A DNA stretch of 64,000 bases from Gilliamella sp. ESL0405 (GCF_019469205.1 NZ_CP048265.1:1674001-1738000); one strand, 5' to 3'. Shown: positions 28,764 to 37,156, counted from the stretch's first letter. Program-made: numbers and translations. Notes: generated by a model not told the origin, from the letters alone.

Positions 28764-29373
28764 ACTTGTTATTCTTTATTTTAAAGTTGTTCAAATATTG
28801 TTGATGCAACTTATTAACTTGCTCACTTAACGAGGCTAAGTTACCATTATTGACAATAATATCATCAGCATACGATAAGCGCTCGGCTAAAGGTACTTGC
28901 GTACGTATCATTCGTTTTGCTAATGACTCGCTAATTTTATCTCGATAAATTAAACGTTCCATTTGTAACGTTTCAGGTACATCAACCATTAGTACCCTAT
29001 CAGCTAATTGATGTAAATTATTTTCAATTAATAATGGCACAACCCAAATAACATAAGGGGCGGTCTGCTTTGCAATTTGCATTTGAGTTATTTGATGAAT
29101 TATTGGATGTAACAAATTGTTGAGCCAAAGCCTTTCATGATCATTATTAAAAATAATTTCTCTTAACTGACTGCGATCAAGTTCGCCATTTGGTAACAAA
29201 ATTTCAGTGCTAAAATGTTTTACGATTTGAGCCAAAGCATCTGTTCCAACCTCGACCACTTGACGCGCAATGATATCAGCATCAATAATTGGTACGCCTA
29301 ATTGAGCAAATAAGTTAGCAATGGTACTTTTACCACTAGCAACACCACCACTAAGTGCAACAACATAAGGCAT
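28756..29373 (-). CDS. coaE: Dephospho-CoA kinase
   Basis: About 205 aa; phosphorylates dephospho-CoA, the last step of coenzyme A synthesis. P-loop GGVASGKST is near residue 8, IIDADIIARQVV follows, and LLIENNLHQLADRVLMVDV contains the lid region. The ATG at 29371-29373 was chosen because GGA lies 9 bp upstream; the ATG at 29382 has GGA directly adjacent, too close to use. First gene of the coaE-zapD-yacG-tsaD run, divergent from lexA over 360 bp in which only the lexA control region was recognised. Confidence 0.95.
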   Translation of the reverse strand: MPYVVALSGGVASGKSTIANLFAQLGVPIIDADIIARQVVEVGTDALAQIVKHFSTEILLPNGELDRSQLREIIFNNDHERLWLNNLLHPIIHQITQMQIAKQTAPYVIWVVPLLIENNLHQLADRVLMVDVPETLQMERLIYRDKISESLAKRMIRTQVPLAERLSYADDIIVNNGNLASLSEQVNKLHQQYLNNFKIKNNKYE

Positions 29374-29689
29374 AAAACACATTCCAATTAATGACTATTT
29401 TGGCTTTAGTATATCATACAAGTTTCTTTCATAATACATAGCAAATAACCTTTAAATTAAGAAATATTTAAATTTTAAAAAGATGTACAATAGTTAATGA
29501 AAGTTATGATAAATCAATTGAATAAATAAAACCTATTGAGACCCAAAAACCGCAGCCGCTATCGCTTTAATCTTGTGTCTATTTTTACAAAAACATTAAC
29601 GATGATGCGGTTATCGCTCAAACTATCGGATAAATTTTATGGCCTTTTTGTAAAAAAATCAGATAAAACAGTTGGTTTTATATTCCTAG

Positions 29690-29725
29690 CTGTATATAAT
29701 CACATATATCTGTATATAAACACAG
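29690..29725 (+). promoter_or_regulatory. Two LexA (SOS) boxes
   Basis: CTGTATATAATCACAT (29690-29705, one mismatch in the ACAG half) and CTGTATATAAACACAG (29710-29725, perfect CTGT-N8-ACAG) sit just before lexA. Paired boxes at lexA are known from E. coli and imply autorepression. The second box also contains the AGG of the ribosome binding site. Confidence 0.9.
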
Positions 29726-29734
29726 GAAATGATA

Positions 29735-30361
29735 ATGAGACCATTAACCGCACGCCAACAACAGATTTACGACTTGATCAAAGAAAACATCCAAACAACC
29801 GGTATGCCACCTACACGTGCCGAAATCGCCCAAATGTTGGGTTTCCGCTCAGCCAATGCAGCAGAAGAACACCTTAAAGCTTTAGCCAAAAAAGGCGCGA
29901 TTGAGATGATTGCCGGATCGTCACGTGGCATTCGCCTATTGCTGGAAAATGCTGCCGAGCAACATGAGTTTGAAGGCTTGCCGTTAATTGGTAGAGTCGC
30001 TGCCGGTTCCCCTATTCTTGCTCAAGAACATATCGAAAGCCATTATCAAGTTGACCCTTCACTTTTCAAACCTAACGCCGACTTTTTATTACGTGTTCAA
30101 GGCATGTCGATGAAAGACATAGGTATATTAGACGGTGATTTACTTGCAGTGCACAAAACTCAAGAGGTTAAAAATGGTCAAGTCGTTGTGGCGCGTATTG
30201 ATGATGAAGTTACCGTTAAACGACTATCACGAAAAGGCAAACATGTTCAGTTATTAGCTGAAAACGAAGAGTTTGCTCCAATTGAAGTCGATCTTGAACA
30301 ACAAAATTTTGCCATTGAAGGCTTAGCTGTTGGGATTATTCGCAACGGTACATGGATGTAA
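29735..30361 (+). CDS. lexA: LexA repressor
   Basis: 208 aa SOS repressor and self-cleaving protease. The N-terminal winged helix includes [16 protein letters not shown]. The cleavage site is Ala90-Gly91 ([10 protein letters not shown]), with catalytic Ser125 (GMSMKDIG) and Lys162 (DEVTVKRL). The start at 29735 (MRPLTARQQ) aligns with E. coli MKALTARQQ and has AGGA 7 bp upstream; an ATG two codons earlier is less suitable. Confidence 0.97.
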   Translation: MRPLTARQQQIYDLIKENIQTTGMPPTRAEIAQMLGFRSANAAEEHLKALAKKGAIEMIAGSSRGIRLLLENAAEQHEFEGLPLIGRVAAGSPILAQEHIESHYQVDPSLFKPNADFLLRVQGMSMKDIGILDGDLLAVHKTQEVKNGQVVVARIDDEVTVKRLSRKGKHVQLLAENEEFAPIEVDLEQQNFAIEGLAVGIIRNGTWM

Positions 30362-30412
30362 AGGCAAAGTTAGGATAAAATACCAACTAACTATTGCTTT
30401 GGAGATAACAAT

Positions 30413-30793
30413 ATGTGGATATTTTGGTTATATGAATTTCTAGGATTTGTAGCAGTTTTGCTGGCAATTTTTGGATTTTGTCGTTTTCGTGGTCGAGGGT
30501 TTTGGTCTTTTATTTGGCATAATCTAAAGTGGGTCGCACTATCAATTGGTATCGTTTGGCTGGTTATAATCGTGCTTTGTCGGCATGACTTATATAATGC
30601 AACACACTGCTATTTTCGTGGTATAAGTATGCACACCAATACAAAATATTCGATCTATTTAGGTGAGTGTCAAGTCGAAACGCCGAGTGGTAGCTATGTT
30701 CCAATCGATCGTACCCGTGCTTTACCGGGAGCCCACGAGCATGGTGTCGACGGCGGAACTGATTTGGATCATGATGACGGTTTAGCTGAATAA
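30413..30793 (+). CDS. Small membrane protein of unknown function
   Basis: 126 aa with GGAG before the ATG. Two TM segments lie near residues 3-22 and 36-58; basic residues between them (RFRGRGFW) suggest a cytoplasmic loop. A C-terminal part of about 65 residues follows, with two cysteines (HCYF and ECQVETPSG) and an acidic, histidine-rich tail (HEHGVDGGTDLDHDDG) that could bind metal. I do not recognise the family. It sits between lexA and the convergent hisM, 51 bp after lexA, so read-through from the SOS promoter is possible. Confidence 0.65.
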   Translation: MWIFWLYEFLGFVAVLLAIFGFCRFRGRGFWSFIWHNLKWVALSIGIVWLVIIVLCRHDLYNATHCYFRGISMHTNTKYSIYLGECQVETPSGSYVPIDRTRALPGAHEHGVDGGTDLDHDDGLAE

Positions 30794-30822
30794 TTAAGTG
30801 ACTTGTCCTACCCACTCGTTAT

Positions 30823-30859
30823 AACAATCAGGCAATGATTTATACGCTGTCTGATTGTT
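30823..30859. terminator. Hairpin between the small membrane protein gene and hisM
   Basis: AACAATCAG and CTGATTGTT arms around a 19-base loop, with T-rich flanks on both strands, between convergent genes. Confidence 0.6.
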
Positions 30860-30864
30860 TATTT

Positions 30865-31605
30865 CTATTTAGATGTAGATTTTTCCTTAAATTCAGTTTC
30901 ATCTTTGCGCATATACGCTAAACAATGCTGTTCTAACTTTTTGAAAGCAAAAATAAGTGTAAAGCTGACACATAAATAGATGACCGCCGCAATCGAAAAA
31001 GCATGGAAAGGTTGATAAGTTTCGGCATAAATATCCCTTGCTATCTTCATCACATCCTGCACGGTTACCGTAAAAGCAAGTGCGGTAGAATGTAACATAA
31101 AGATCACTTCATTACTGTAAGCTGGCAACGCAATGCCAAATGCTCTAGGCAAAATAATATAGCGGTAAAGATCAAACCGATTAAAGCCCAGTGCAATAGC
31201 AGCTTGAATTTCACCTTGTGGCACATTTCGGATAGCGCCAGCAAAAACTTCAGTCGTATAAGCGCAGGTATTAAGGGTAAAAGCTAAAATAGTACAATTT
31301 AAACCACTTTGAAAAAAATCACCCAGCCAAGCATTATCCTTAACGATACTTAGGGTATAAAGACCGGTATAGATAATCAACAATTGCACATACAGTGGCG
31401 TTCCCCGAAAAATATAGGTAAATAACCAGATTGGCAACTTAATCACACGATATTGCGAATTACGCCCGACCGCTAAAATTAGCGCTAACATACCACCCAA
31501 GCTTACTGATACAATCAAGATCCAAAGTGTCATCGCAAGCCCGGTAATATGATAACCGTCAGTCCATAATAAGGCTTTCCAATAGTCTTGCAAAATATCT
31601 ATCAT
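30865..31605 (-). CDS. hisM: Histidine/lysine-arginine-ornithine ABC transporter permease HisM
   Basis: 246 aa inner-membrane permease, close to E. coli HisM in length and sequence. It begins DILQDYWKALLWTDGY, then FPIWLFTY-like PIWLFTYIFRGTPLYVQLL. The ATPase-coupling EAA loop is GAIRNVPQGEIQAAIALGFN, and SNEVIFMLHSTALAF is near the end. It works with HisQ as the membrane heterodimer. Last gene of the J-Q-M run; the ATPase gene hisP that normally follows is not here. Confidence 0.93.
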   Translation of the reverse strand: MIDILQDYWKALLWTDGYHITGLAMTLWILIVSVSLGGMLALILAVGRNSQYRVIKLPIWLFTYIFRGTPLYVQLLIIYTGLYTLSIVKDNAWLGDFFQSGLNCTILAFTLNTCAYTTEVFAGAIRNVPQGEIQAAIALGFNRFDLYRYIILPRAFGIALPAYSNEVIFMLHSTALAFTVTVQDVMKIARDIYAETYQPFHAFSIAAVIYLCVSFTLIFAFKKLEQHCLAYMRKDETEFKEKSTSK

Positions 31606-31616
31606 AATAAAACTCT

Positions 31617-32300
31617 TTATAATTTAGCTTTATTCATACCGATAGAATAGTGCTTTTCCAGCCACCATAATACGATATTTGAAATTGAGGTAAAAAACAG
31701 ATAGAAACCGCCAGCAATGAGGGCAAAATAGAGAGGTTGATAGGTGGCTTCACCAGCAGTTTTGGTTGCTTTAACTAAATCAAATAGCCCGAGTAACGAA
31801 ACTAAAGCTGTCGCTTTTAATACCACTAACCAGTTATTAGCAATCCCCGGCAAGGCAAAGCGCATCATCAATGGAAACATGACATTAACAAACACTTGTC
31901 TTTGAGTTAATCCCAACGCCGTTGCGGCATCTAAGGTATTTTTTGAAACCGACAGATAAGCGCCACGAAATGTTTCAGTAAAATAAGCCCCGTAAATAAA
32001 ACCTAAAGTGATGATGCCGGCAATAAAGGGATCGATTTCAATGATATCGATCTGTAAAAAATCGGTCAGATTATTTAACGCAAACTGCAAGCCAAAAAAG
32101 ATCAGCATCATTAACACTAGATCCGGCACGCCACGAATTAACGACGTATAAGCCTGACAAATTAACCTAATCACTCTGCGTTTAGATAACTTACCCAGCG
32201 CACAGATAATCCCTATCATCATTGCCAAAACTAATGAGGCTAAAGCTAAACTAATGGTCAACCAAGCCCCATGAAAAATTAATGAACTATAACCTTGCAT
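31617..32300 (-). CDS. hisQ: Histidine/lysine-arginine-ornithine ABC transporter permease HisQ
   Basis: 227 aa permease partner of HisM. LIRGVPDLVLMMLIFFGLQ, FIAGIITLGFIYGAYFTETF and the EAA loop near SVSKNTLDAATALGL match E. coli HisQ; it ends HYSIGMNKAKL versus RYSVGVKRADL. Three base pairs separate it from hisJ, indicating one operon. Confidence 0.93.
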   Translation of the reverse strand: MQGYSSLIFHGAWLTISLALASLVLAMMIGIICALGKLSKRRVIRLICQAYTSLIRGVPDLVLMMLIFFGLQFALNNLTDFLQIDIIEIDPFIAGIITLGFIYGAYFTETFRGAYLSVSKNTLDAATALGLTQRQVFVNVMFPLMMRFALPGIANNWLVVLKATALVSLLGLFDLVKATKTAGEATYQPLYFALIAGGFYLFFTSISNIVLWWLEKHYSIGMNKAKL

Positions 32301-32303
32301 CGA

Positions 32304-33092
32304 CTATTTAAGTTGGCTATTGACGTTAAAATCAAAATATTTATCGTTAATTTTTTTATAGGTGCCATCAGCAATAATCGCCTTTAAAGCTTGATTAAAT
32401 GCTTCACGCAATTGGTCATCGTTCTTACGAAAACCTAAACCAACACCCACATCAAAATAGTCCTTATCACTTAAAACCTCGCCAGCAAAGGCAAAACCCT
32501 TACCTTGTGGCTGTTTTAAAAATGCATAACTACCGGTCACTTCATCTTGCAAAGCTGCATCTAACCGCCCTGCTGCCAGATCAGAAAATACTTGTAATTG
32601 ATTTTGATATGGCACAATAGTCACACCATGCGATCGCCATTTATCATTGGCAAAATGCTCCTGCGCAGTACCTTGCTCAACCCCGACACGTTTCCCGGCT
32701 AAAGATTCAACCGTCGGCAATAAATCCGCTCCTTCCTTCGTAATCAAACGTGATTGAGTGCGAAAAATTTCATCAGAAAAAGCAATCTGCTTTTTGCGCT
32801 TCTCGGTCATCATTAATGAAGAAGAAATCATATCAATCTTCCTGGCTAAAAGAGACGGAATCAACGCATCAAAATCAGTCGACTGAAAAATACACTTAAC
32901 TTGAGCCTTCTCACATAAAGCTTGCGTAATCTCAATATTAAAACCGGTGATCTCCCCCTCGGCATTGATAAAATCAAAAGGCGCATAAGACGTATCAGCC
33001 CCAATTTTAATCGTCTCAGGCAAAGCCGCATGACTAACCAAAGGAAAAATAAAACCACCCATTATAAACAATGCTTTTACTAATGTTTTCAT
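32304..33092 (-). CDS. hisJ: Periplasmic basic-amino-acid binding protein (HisJ/ArgT type)
   Basis: 262 aa with a signal peptide (LVKALFIMGGFIFPLVSHA). The mature protein starts ALPETIKIGADTSYAPF; SSSLMMTEKRKKQIAFSD, GKRVGVEQGTAQEHF and GVGLGFRKNDDQLREAFN are typical of the HisJ/ArgT family. Whether histidine or lysine/arginine/ornithine is the best ligand cannot be decided, so the symbol is by context with hisQM. Confidence 0.88.
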   Translation of the reverse strand: MKTLVKALFIMGGFIFPLVSHAALPETIKIGADTSYAPFDFINAEGEITGFNIEITQALCEKAQVKCIFQSTDFDALIPSLLARKIDMISSSLMMTEKRKKQIAFSDEIFRTQSRLITKEGADLLPTVESLAGKRVGVEQGTAQEHFANDKWRSHGVTIVPYQNQLQVFSDLAAGRLDAALQDEVTGSYAFLKQPQGKGFAFAGEVLSDKDYFDVGVGLGFRKNDDQLREAFNQALKAIIADGTYKKINDKYFDFNVNSQLK

Positions 33093-33236
33093 AATAAATT
33101 CTCGTGACTAAATTTTGGCTAAATAATATAACGTGATATTTAACAATTTAATAATAAAAAAAAATTATCAACCCTACCCAGCAACGAAAATTACTAATAC
33201 AAAGCAATGTGATATAAAAGCAAAGCCTAAAAAACA

Positions 33237-33280
33237 TTGACAAGAAGTTTAAGAAAATACCTATGTTTTAGTATAAAAAC
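33237..33280 (+). repeat. Dispersed ~44-bp motif on the trailer side of CRISPR array 1
   Basis: TTGACAAGAAGTTTAAGAAA followed by a CTATGTTTTAGTATAAAAC end. Related copies lie at 34255, 34305, 35205, 35255, 36154 and 36204 beside the other arrays. Confidence 0.7.
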
Positions 33281-33302
33281 AAAAGTTTTAGATATTACAA
33301 AA

Positions 33303-33751
33303 ATATCCATAATCCTATGCAGTTGTAAAGTTTTTGTCTGGTAAAAAAACAGGAAATTGTTGTTTCTAAACGGCTTATGCAGCTGTAAACAGATTAGTGA
33401 AAGATTGAAAGCCCCCTACAGTATTTCTAAACAGCTTATCCAGCTTTAAACGGCTCTGGTGATAATTCAGCGGATTTGGATGATTTCTAAACAGCTTATC
33501 CAGCTTTAAACACATATTGACATCAGAAGCGTTAAAGCGCGTTTTTCTAAACAGCTTATCCAGCTTTAAACCCTATATATTCATATTTGAATCTGCCGTC
33601 AATTTTCTAAACAGCTTATCCAGCTTTAAACGATTTGCGTTCAGTGTTTGTAGTGTTGCTAATTTTCTAAACAGCTTATCCAGCTTTAAACCATCAAACG
33701 GCGCTCCTGAGCTGGCATCGACTTTTCTAAACAGCTTATCCAGCTTTAAAC
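33303..33751 (-). CRISPR. CRISPR array 1, type I-F-like (8 repeats, 7 spacers)
   Basis: 28-bp repeats begin at 33303 (degenerate), 33363, 33424, 33484, 33544, 33604, 33664 and 33724. Spacers are 32 bp except 33391-33423, which is 33. Read on the minus strand the repeat starts GTTTA and ends GTTTAGAAA, with a central inverted repeat, like type I-F repeats (GTTCACTGCC...AGAAA). The decayed repeat at the low-coordinate end and the shared flank at the other end place the leader at 33752 onward, so transcription is on the minus strand. The six leader-side repeats carry two substitutions relative to arrays 2 and 3; the second trailer-side repeat keeps the other form. No cas genes adjoin. Confidence 0.95.
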
Positions 33752-34373
33752 TAGAATCTCACATACTATAAACATCGTTTATAAAAACACAAAGTGCAAT
33801 TTTAGGTTTAAAAACCCTTTTTTCTAACGCTTTTGCAATATATTGATTTTTAATATTTTTATTTTTAGCTAAAAAAAAGGGGTTATAAAGTTTGTATTTT
33901 TAACTCCACGACTATTTCTAAACGACTTACCATTACCTTCCACAAAAACAGACAAGTGCACCAGACCGCACCTTCACAAAGCGCCGACAACTGAGAGAGG
34001 TTAGCACGCCAAACAAGGATGTTTGGCGAGGCGCTGCTTTGTCCGGAACAAATCAGCGCCGGTGCGTCAAGACCGAACGAAGGCGGAGGGCAGTCGAAGA
34101 CCGCTTTGGGTGGTGCTGCGAGGGGGTTATTAGGGGGATTTCGCACCAAATCCCCCTAATTCGGACGCTGACACCGTAATGAAAATATCAACCAATTAAC
34201 AGCGTCCGAAACCTGCAAACCAAAAACCCACAACTTTCAATAAAAGTATAAAACCTTGTCAAGAACTTTCAGAAAATATAGGTGTTTAAGTAAAAACACA
34301 AATCATTGTAAAAAAGTTTCAGAAAATACCCACGTTTCAGTATAAAAACAAAAGTTTTAGATATTTCAAAAAT
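33752..34373 (-). repeat. Inter-array block, copy 1: leader, GC-rich hairpin element, two 44-bp motifs
   Basis: The first ~150 bp is the AT-rich leader of array 1, with a perfect dyad TATAAACATCGTTTATA at 33767-33783. A half-repeat (TTTCTAAACGACTTA) lies at 33915-33929. A GC-rich stretch from about 33955 to 34208 holds four hairpins: 34007-34028 (CGCCAAAC/GTTTGGCG), 34030-34060 (GGCGCTG/CAGCGCC with inner TTTGT/ACAAA), 34130-34159 (12-bp stem, TTAGGGGGATTT) and 34162-34208 (CGGACGCTG/CAGCGTCCG). Two 44-bp motifs follow at 34255 and 34305. A nearly identical block begins 950 bp further on. Confidence 0.9.
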
Positions 34374-34701
34374 ATCATAAACTCCTTATGCAGCCGTAAA
34401 TATGCTAGATAAAGCTTTTGGTAAGTGTTCTGATTTATTAACGGCTTATGCAGCTGCTAAGTATTAACGGGGATCGGTATTAGCATGATGCTTTTTCTAA
34501 ACAGCTTATGCAGCTGCAAAGAGCACGAACATGGGCAAAAAACACCCGCTGCTTTTCTAAACAGCTTATGCAGCTGTAAACATGATTTGTTCAGAGTTAT
34601 TCGAAAGCTGCAATTTCTAAACAGCTTATGCAGCTGTAAACAAACCGGCGCAGAATCAAAAGTAACCGAAATCTTTCTAAACAGCTTATGCAGCTGTAAA
34701 C
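34374..34701 (-). CRISPR. CRISPR array 2, type I-F-like (6 repeats, 5 spacers)
   Basis: Repeats start at 34374 and 34434 (both degenerate), 34494 (last bases changed), 34554, 34614 and 34674, all 28 bp with 32-bp spacers. The repeat stem is ACAGCT-GCATA-AGCTGT on the minus strand. The leader follows at 34702. Four spacers on the trailer side are shared with array 3 (one with a single base difference); the leader-side spacer (34642-34673) is private. Confidence 0.95.
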
Positions 34702-35323
34702 TAGAATCTCACATACTATAAACATCGTTTATAAAAACACAAAGTGCAATTTTAGGTTTAAAAACCCTTTTTTCTAACGCTTTTGCAATATATTGATTTT
34801 TAATATTTTTATTTTTAGCTAAAAAAAAGGGGTTATAAAGTTTGTATTTTTAACTCCACGACTATTTCTAAACGACTTACCATTACCTTTCGCAAAAACA
34901 AACAAATGCACCAGACCGCACCTTCACAAAGCGCCGACAACTGAGCGAGGTTAGCACGCCAAACAAGGATGTTTGGCGAGGCGCTGCTTTGTCCGGAACA
35001 AATCAGCGCCGGTGCGTCAAGACCGAACGAAGGCGGAGGGCAGTCGAAGACCGCTTTGGGTGGTGCTGCGAGGGGGTTATTAGGGGGATTTCGCACCAAA
35101 TCCCCCTAATTCGGACGCTGACACCGTAATGAAAATATCAACCAATTAACAGCGTCCGAAACCTGCAAACCAAAAACCCACAACTTTCAATAAAAGTATA
35201 AAACCTTGTCAAGAACTTTCAGAAAATATAGGTGTTTAAGTAAAAACACAAACCATTGTAAAAAAGTTTCAGAAAATACCCACGTTTCAGTATAAAAACA
35301 AAAGTTTTAGATATTTCAAAAAT
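34702..35323 (-). repeat. Inter-array block, copy 2
   Basis: Same 622-bp length and order as copy 1 (leader dyad, half-repeat near 34865, four hairpins, 44-bp motifs at 35205 and 35255), with only a handful of base differences, for example around 34890-34950. Confidence 0.9.
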
Positions 35324-35651
35324 ATCATAAACTCCTTATGCAGCCGTAAATATGCTAGATAAAGCTTTTGGTAAGTGTTCTGATTTATTAACGGCTTATG
35401 CAGCTGCTAAGTATTAACGGGGATCGGTATTAGCATGATGCTTTTTCTAAACAGCTTATGCAGCTGCAAAGAGCACGAACATGGGCAAAAAACACCCGCT
35501 GCTTTTCTAAACAGCTTATGCAGCTGTAAACATGATTTGTTCAGAGTTACTCGAAAGCTGCAATTTCTAAACAGCTTATGCAGCTGTAAACATGCAATTC
35601 TTGATGCGTCAGCTGCGGCTGACTTTCTAAACAGCTTATGCAGCTGTAAAC
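35324..35651 (-). CRISPR. CRISPR array 3, type I-F-like (6 repeats, 5 spacers)
   Basis: Repeats start at 35324, 35384 (degenerate), 35444, 35504, 35564 and 35624: exactly 950 bp after those of array 2. Repeat sequences and the four trailer-side spacers match array 2, while the leader-side spacer at 35592-35623 is different. Leader at 35652 onward. Confidence 0.95.
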
Positions 35652-36260
35652 TAGAATCTCACATACTATAAACATCGTTTATAAAAACTCAAAGGGCAAT
35701 TTTAGGTTTAAAAACCCTTTTTTCTAACGCTTTTGCAATATATTGATTTTTAATATTTTATTTTTAGCTAAAAAAAAGGGTTTATAAAGTTTGTATTTTA
35801 AACTCCACTACTATTTTTAAACCGCTTACCATTACCTTTCCCAAAAACAAACAAGTGCACCCACCCGCACCTTCACAAAGCGCCGACAACTGAGCGAGGT
35901 TAGCACGCCAAACAAGGATGTTTGGCGAGGCGCTGCTTTGTCCGGAACAAATCAGCGCCGGTGCGTTAAGACCGAACGAAGGCGGAGGGCAGTCGAAGAC
36001 CGCTTTGGGTGGTGCTGCGAGGGGGTTATTAGGGGGATTATGCACAAAATCCCCCTAATTCGGACGCTGACATCGTATTGAAATTATCGACTAATCAACA
36101 GCGTCCGAAACCTGTAAACCAAAAACCCGCAACTTTCAATAAAAGTATAAAACCTTGTCAAGAACTTTCAGAAAATATAGGTGTTTAAGTAAAAACACAA
36201 ACTCTTGTTAAAAAGTTTCAGAAAACACCTACGTTTCAGTATAAAAACACACTTTTAACC
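35652..36260 (-). repeat. Inter-array block, copy 3 (most diverged)
   Basis: Leader, GC-rich hairpins and two 44-bp motifs (36154, 36204) in the same order, with small indels. The 12-bp TTAGGGGGATTT stem has lost one end pair and the half-repeat has drifted. No fourth array follows; the deoR-type gene starts 117 bp later. Confidence 0.85.
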
Positions 36261-36315
36261 TATTAAAAAAAACACCTCCCCCCTTCCCTTAATCACCTTT
36301 GATATTTCCCTACGA

Positions 36316-36352
36316 TATCGGTATGATTATCAATCATAATCTTTCACCGATA
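36316..36352. promoter_or_regulatory. Dyads upstream of the DeoR-family gene
   Basis: TATCGGT (36316-36322) and ACCGATA (36346-36352) flank an inner ATGATT/AATCAT dyad, 25 bp before the start codon. They could be an autoregulatory operator; this is inferred only from symmetry and position. Confidence 0.35.
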
Positions 36353-36376
36353 CAAATATTCACAAAAGGACTTTAA

Positions 36377-37138
36377 ATGATTGACTTTAATGCCTTTCCG
36401 GAACAACGACAAGCTTACATTCAGCAGCTCTTAGCTGAAAAAGGCCGGGTGGTGAGTGCTGATTTAATCTCGCAACTTGGCGTGTCAGAGCACACTATCC
36501 GTCGAGATTTGCAAAAACTTGCTCGCAACGGAATCTGTAAGCGTGTGTATGGTGGTGCGGTCAGTCAGTTAAAACAGTCAGCAAGCTTCGAAACCAGAAT
36601 GACGCAAAGTGTCGATGAAAAATCCAAAGTCGCTAAGCGATGCGCTATGTTGATTAAAAACCATTCCTGTATTTTTATCGATGCCGGCTCGACTTATCTT
36701 GCTATGGCAAGTTACATCCCTCAAGATATGGATTTAACCATTATCACCAATTCCCCGCAAATCGCCACCGTCTTAAGTAGCCGTAACAAAGGTGAGCTGA
36801 TTTTAGTCGGTGGCAAAGTCAATCCACAAACCGGCAGCACCATGGGCGCCGATACCGTCAATCAAATTCGTAATATGATTTTTGATCAAACTTTTATTGG
36901 CGTTTGCGGACTCGATCCGCAAGCCGGGTTAAGTGCGGTTTATTATGAAGATGCTTGCTTTAAAAAAGAGCTGATTGCGCAAAGTAACGAGGTAATCGCT
37001 GCGGTAATTGCCGATAAAATGTTGCAAGTTGCACGCTATAAAGTGGCAACTTGTGAAGATATTGATATTGTTATTGCCAGTCGTGAATCAAAAATTGAAG
37101 GCTTTGAACAAGTCAATTTACAAATTGAGCTGGTTTAA
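36377..37138 (+). CDS. DeoR-family transcriptional regulator
   Basis: 253 aa. The N-terminal HTH reads RQAYIQQLLAEKGRVVSADL then GVSEHTIRRDLQKLA, the family's recognition helix. The C-terminal sugar-phosphate sensor domain (ISOCOT fold) has IDAGSTYLAMASYI, TIITNSPQIATVL and ADKMLQVARYKVAT. Members repress sugar or nucleoside catabolism genes and respond to a phosphorylated sugar. Here the only neighbour is a convergent HAD phosphatase, so the target is unknown. AAAGGA precedes the ATG. Confidence 0.9.
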   Translation: MIDFNAFPEQRQAYIQQLLAEKGRVVSADLISQLGVSEHTIRRDLQKLARNGICKRVYGGAVSQLKQSASFETRMTQSVDEKSKVAKRCAMLIKNHSCIFIDAGSTYLAMASYIPQDMDLTIITNSPQIATVLSSRNKGELILVGGKVNPQTGSTMGADTVNQIRNMIFDQTFIGVCGLDPQAGLSAVYYEDACFKKELIAQSNEVIAAVIADKMLQVARYKVATCEDIDIVIASRESKIEGFEQVNLQIELV

Positions 37139-37156
37139 GTTCATGCGCTTTTTAAC

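Noticed and set aside
29536-29877. 113-aa frame running through the SOS boxes
   Set aside because: It reads through the lexA control region and into lexA in another frame.
33517-33771. 84-aa frame with repeating FLNSLSSFK, and 78-aa frames at 34485 and 35435 with FLNSLCSCK
   Set aside because: These are translations of the 28-bp CRISPR repeats and spacers in a 60-bp period; not genes.
33883-34149. 88-aa minus-strand frame, repeated at 34833-35099 and 35782-36045
   Set aside because: It coincides with the GC-rich hairpin element, has no ribosome site, and its conservation follows from recent duplication, so coding is not supported.
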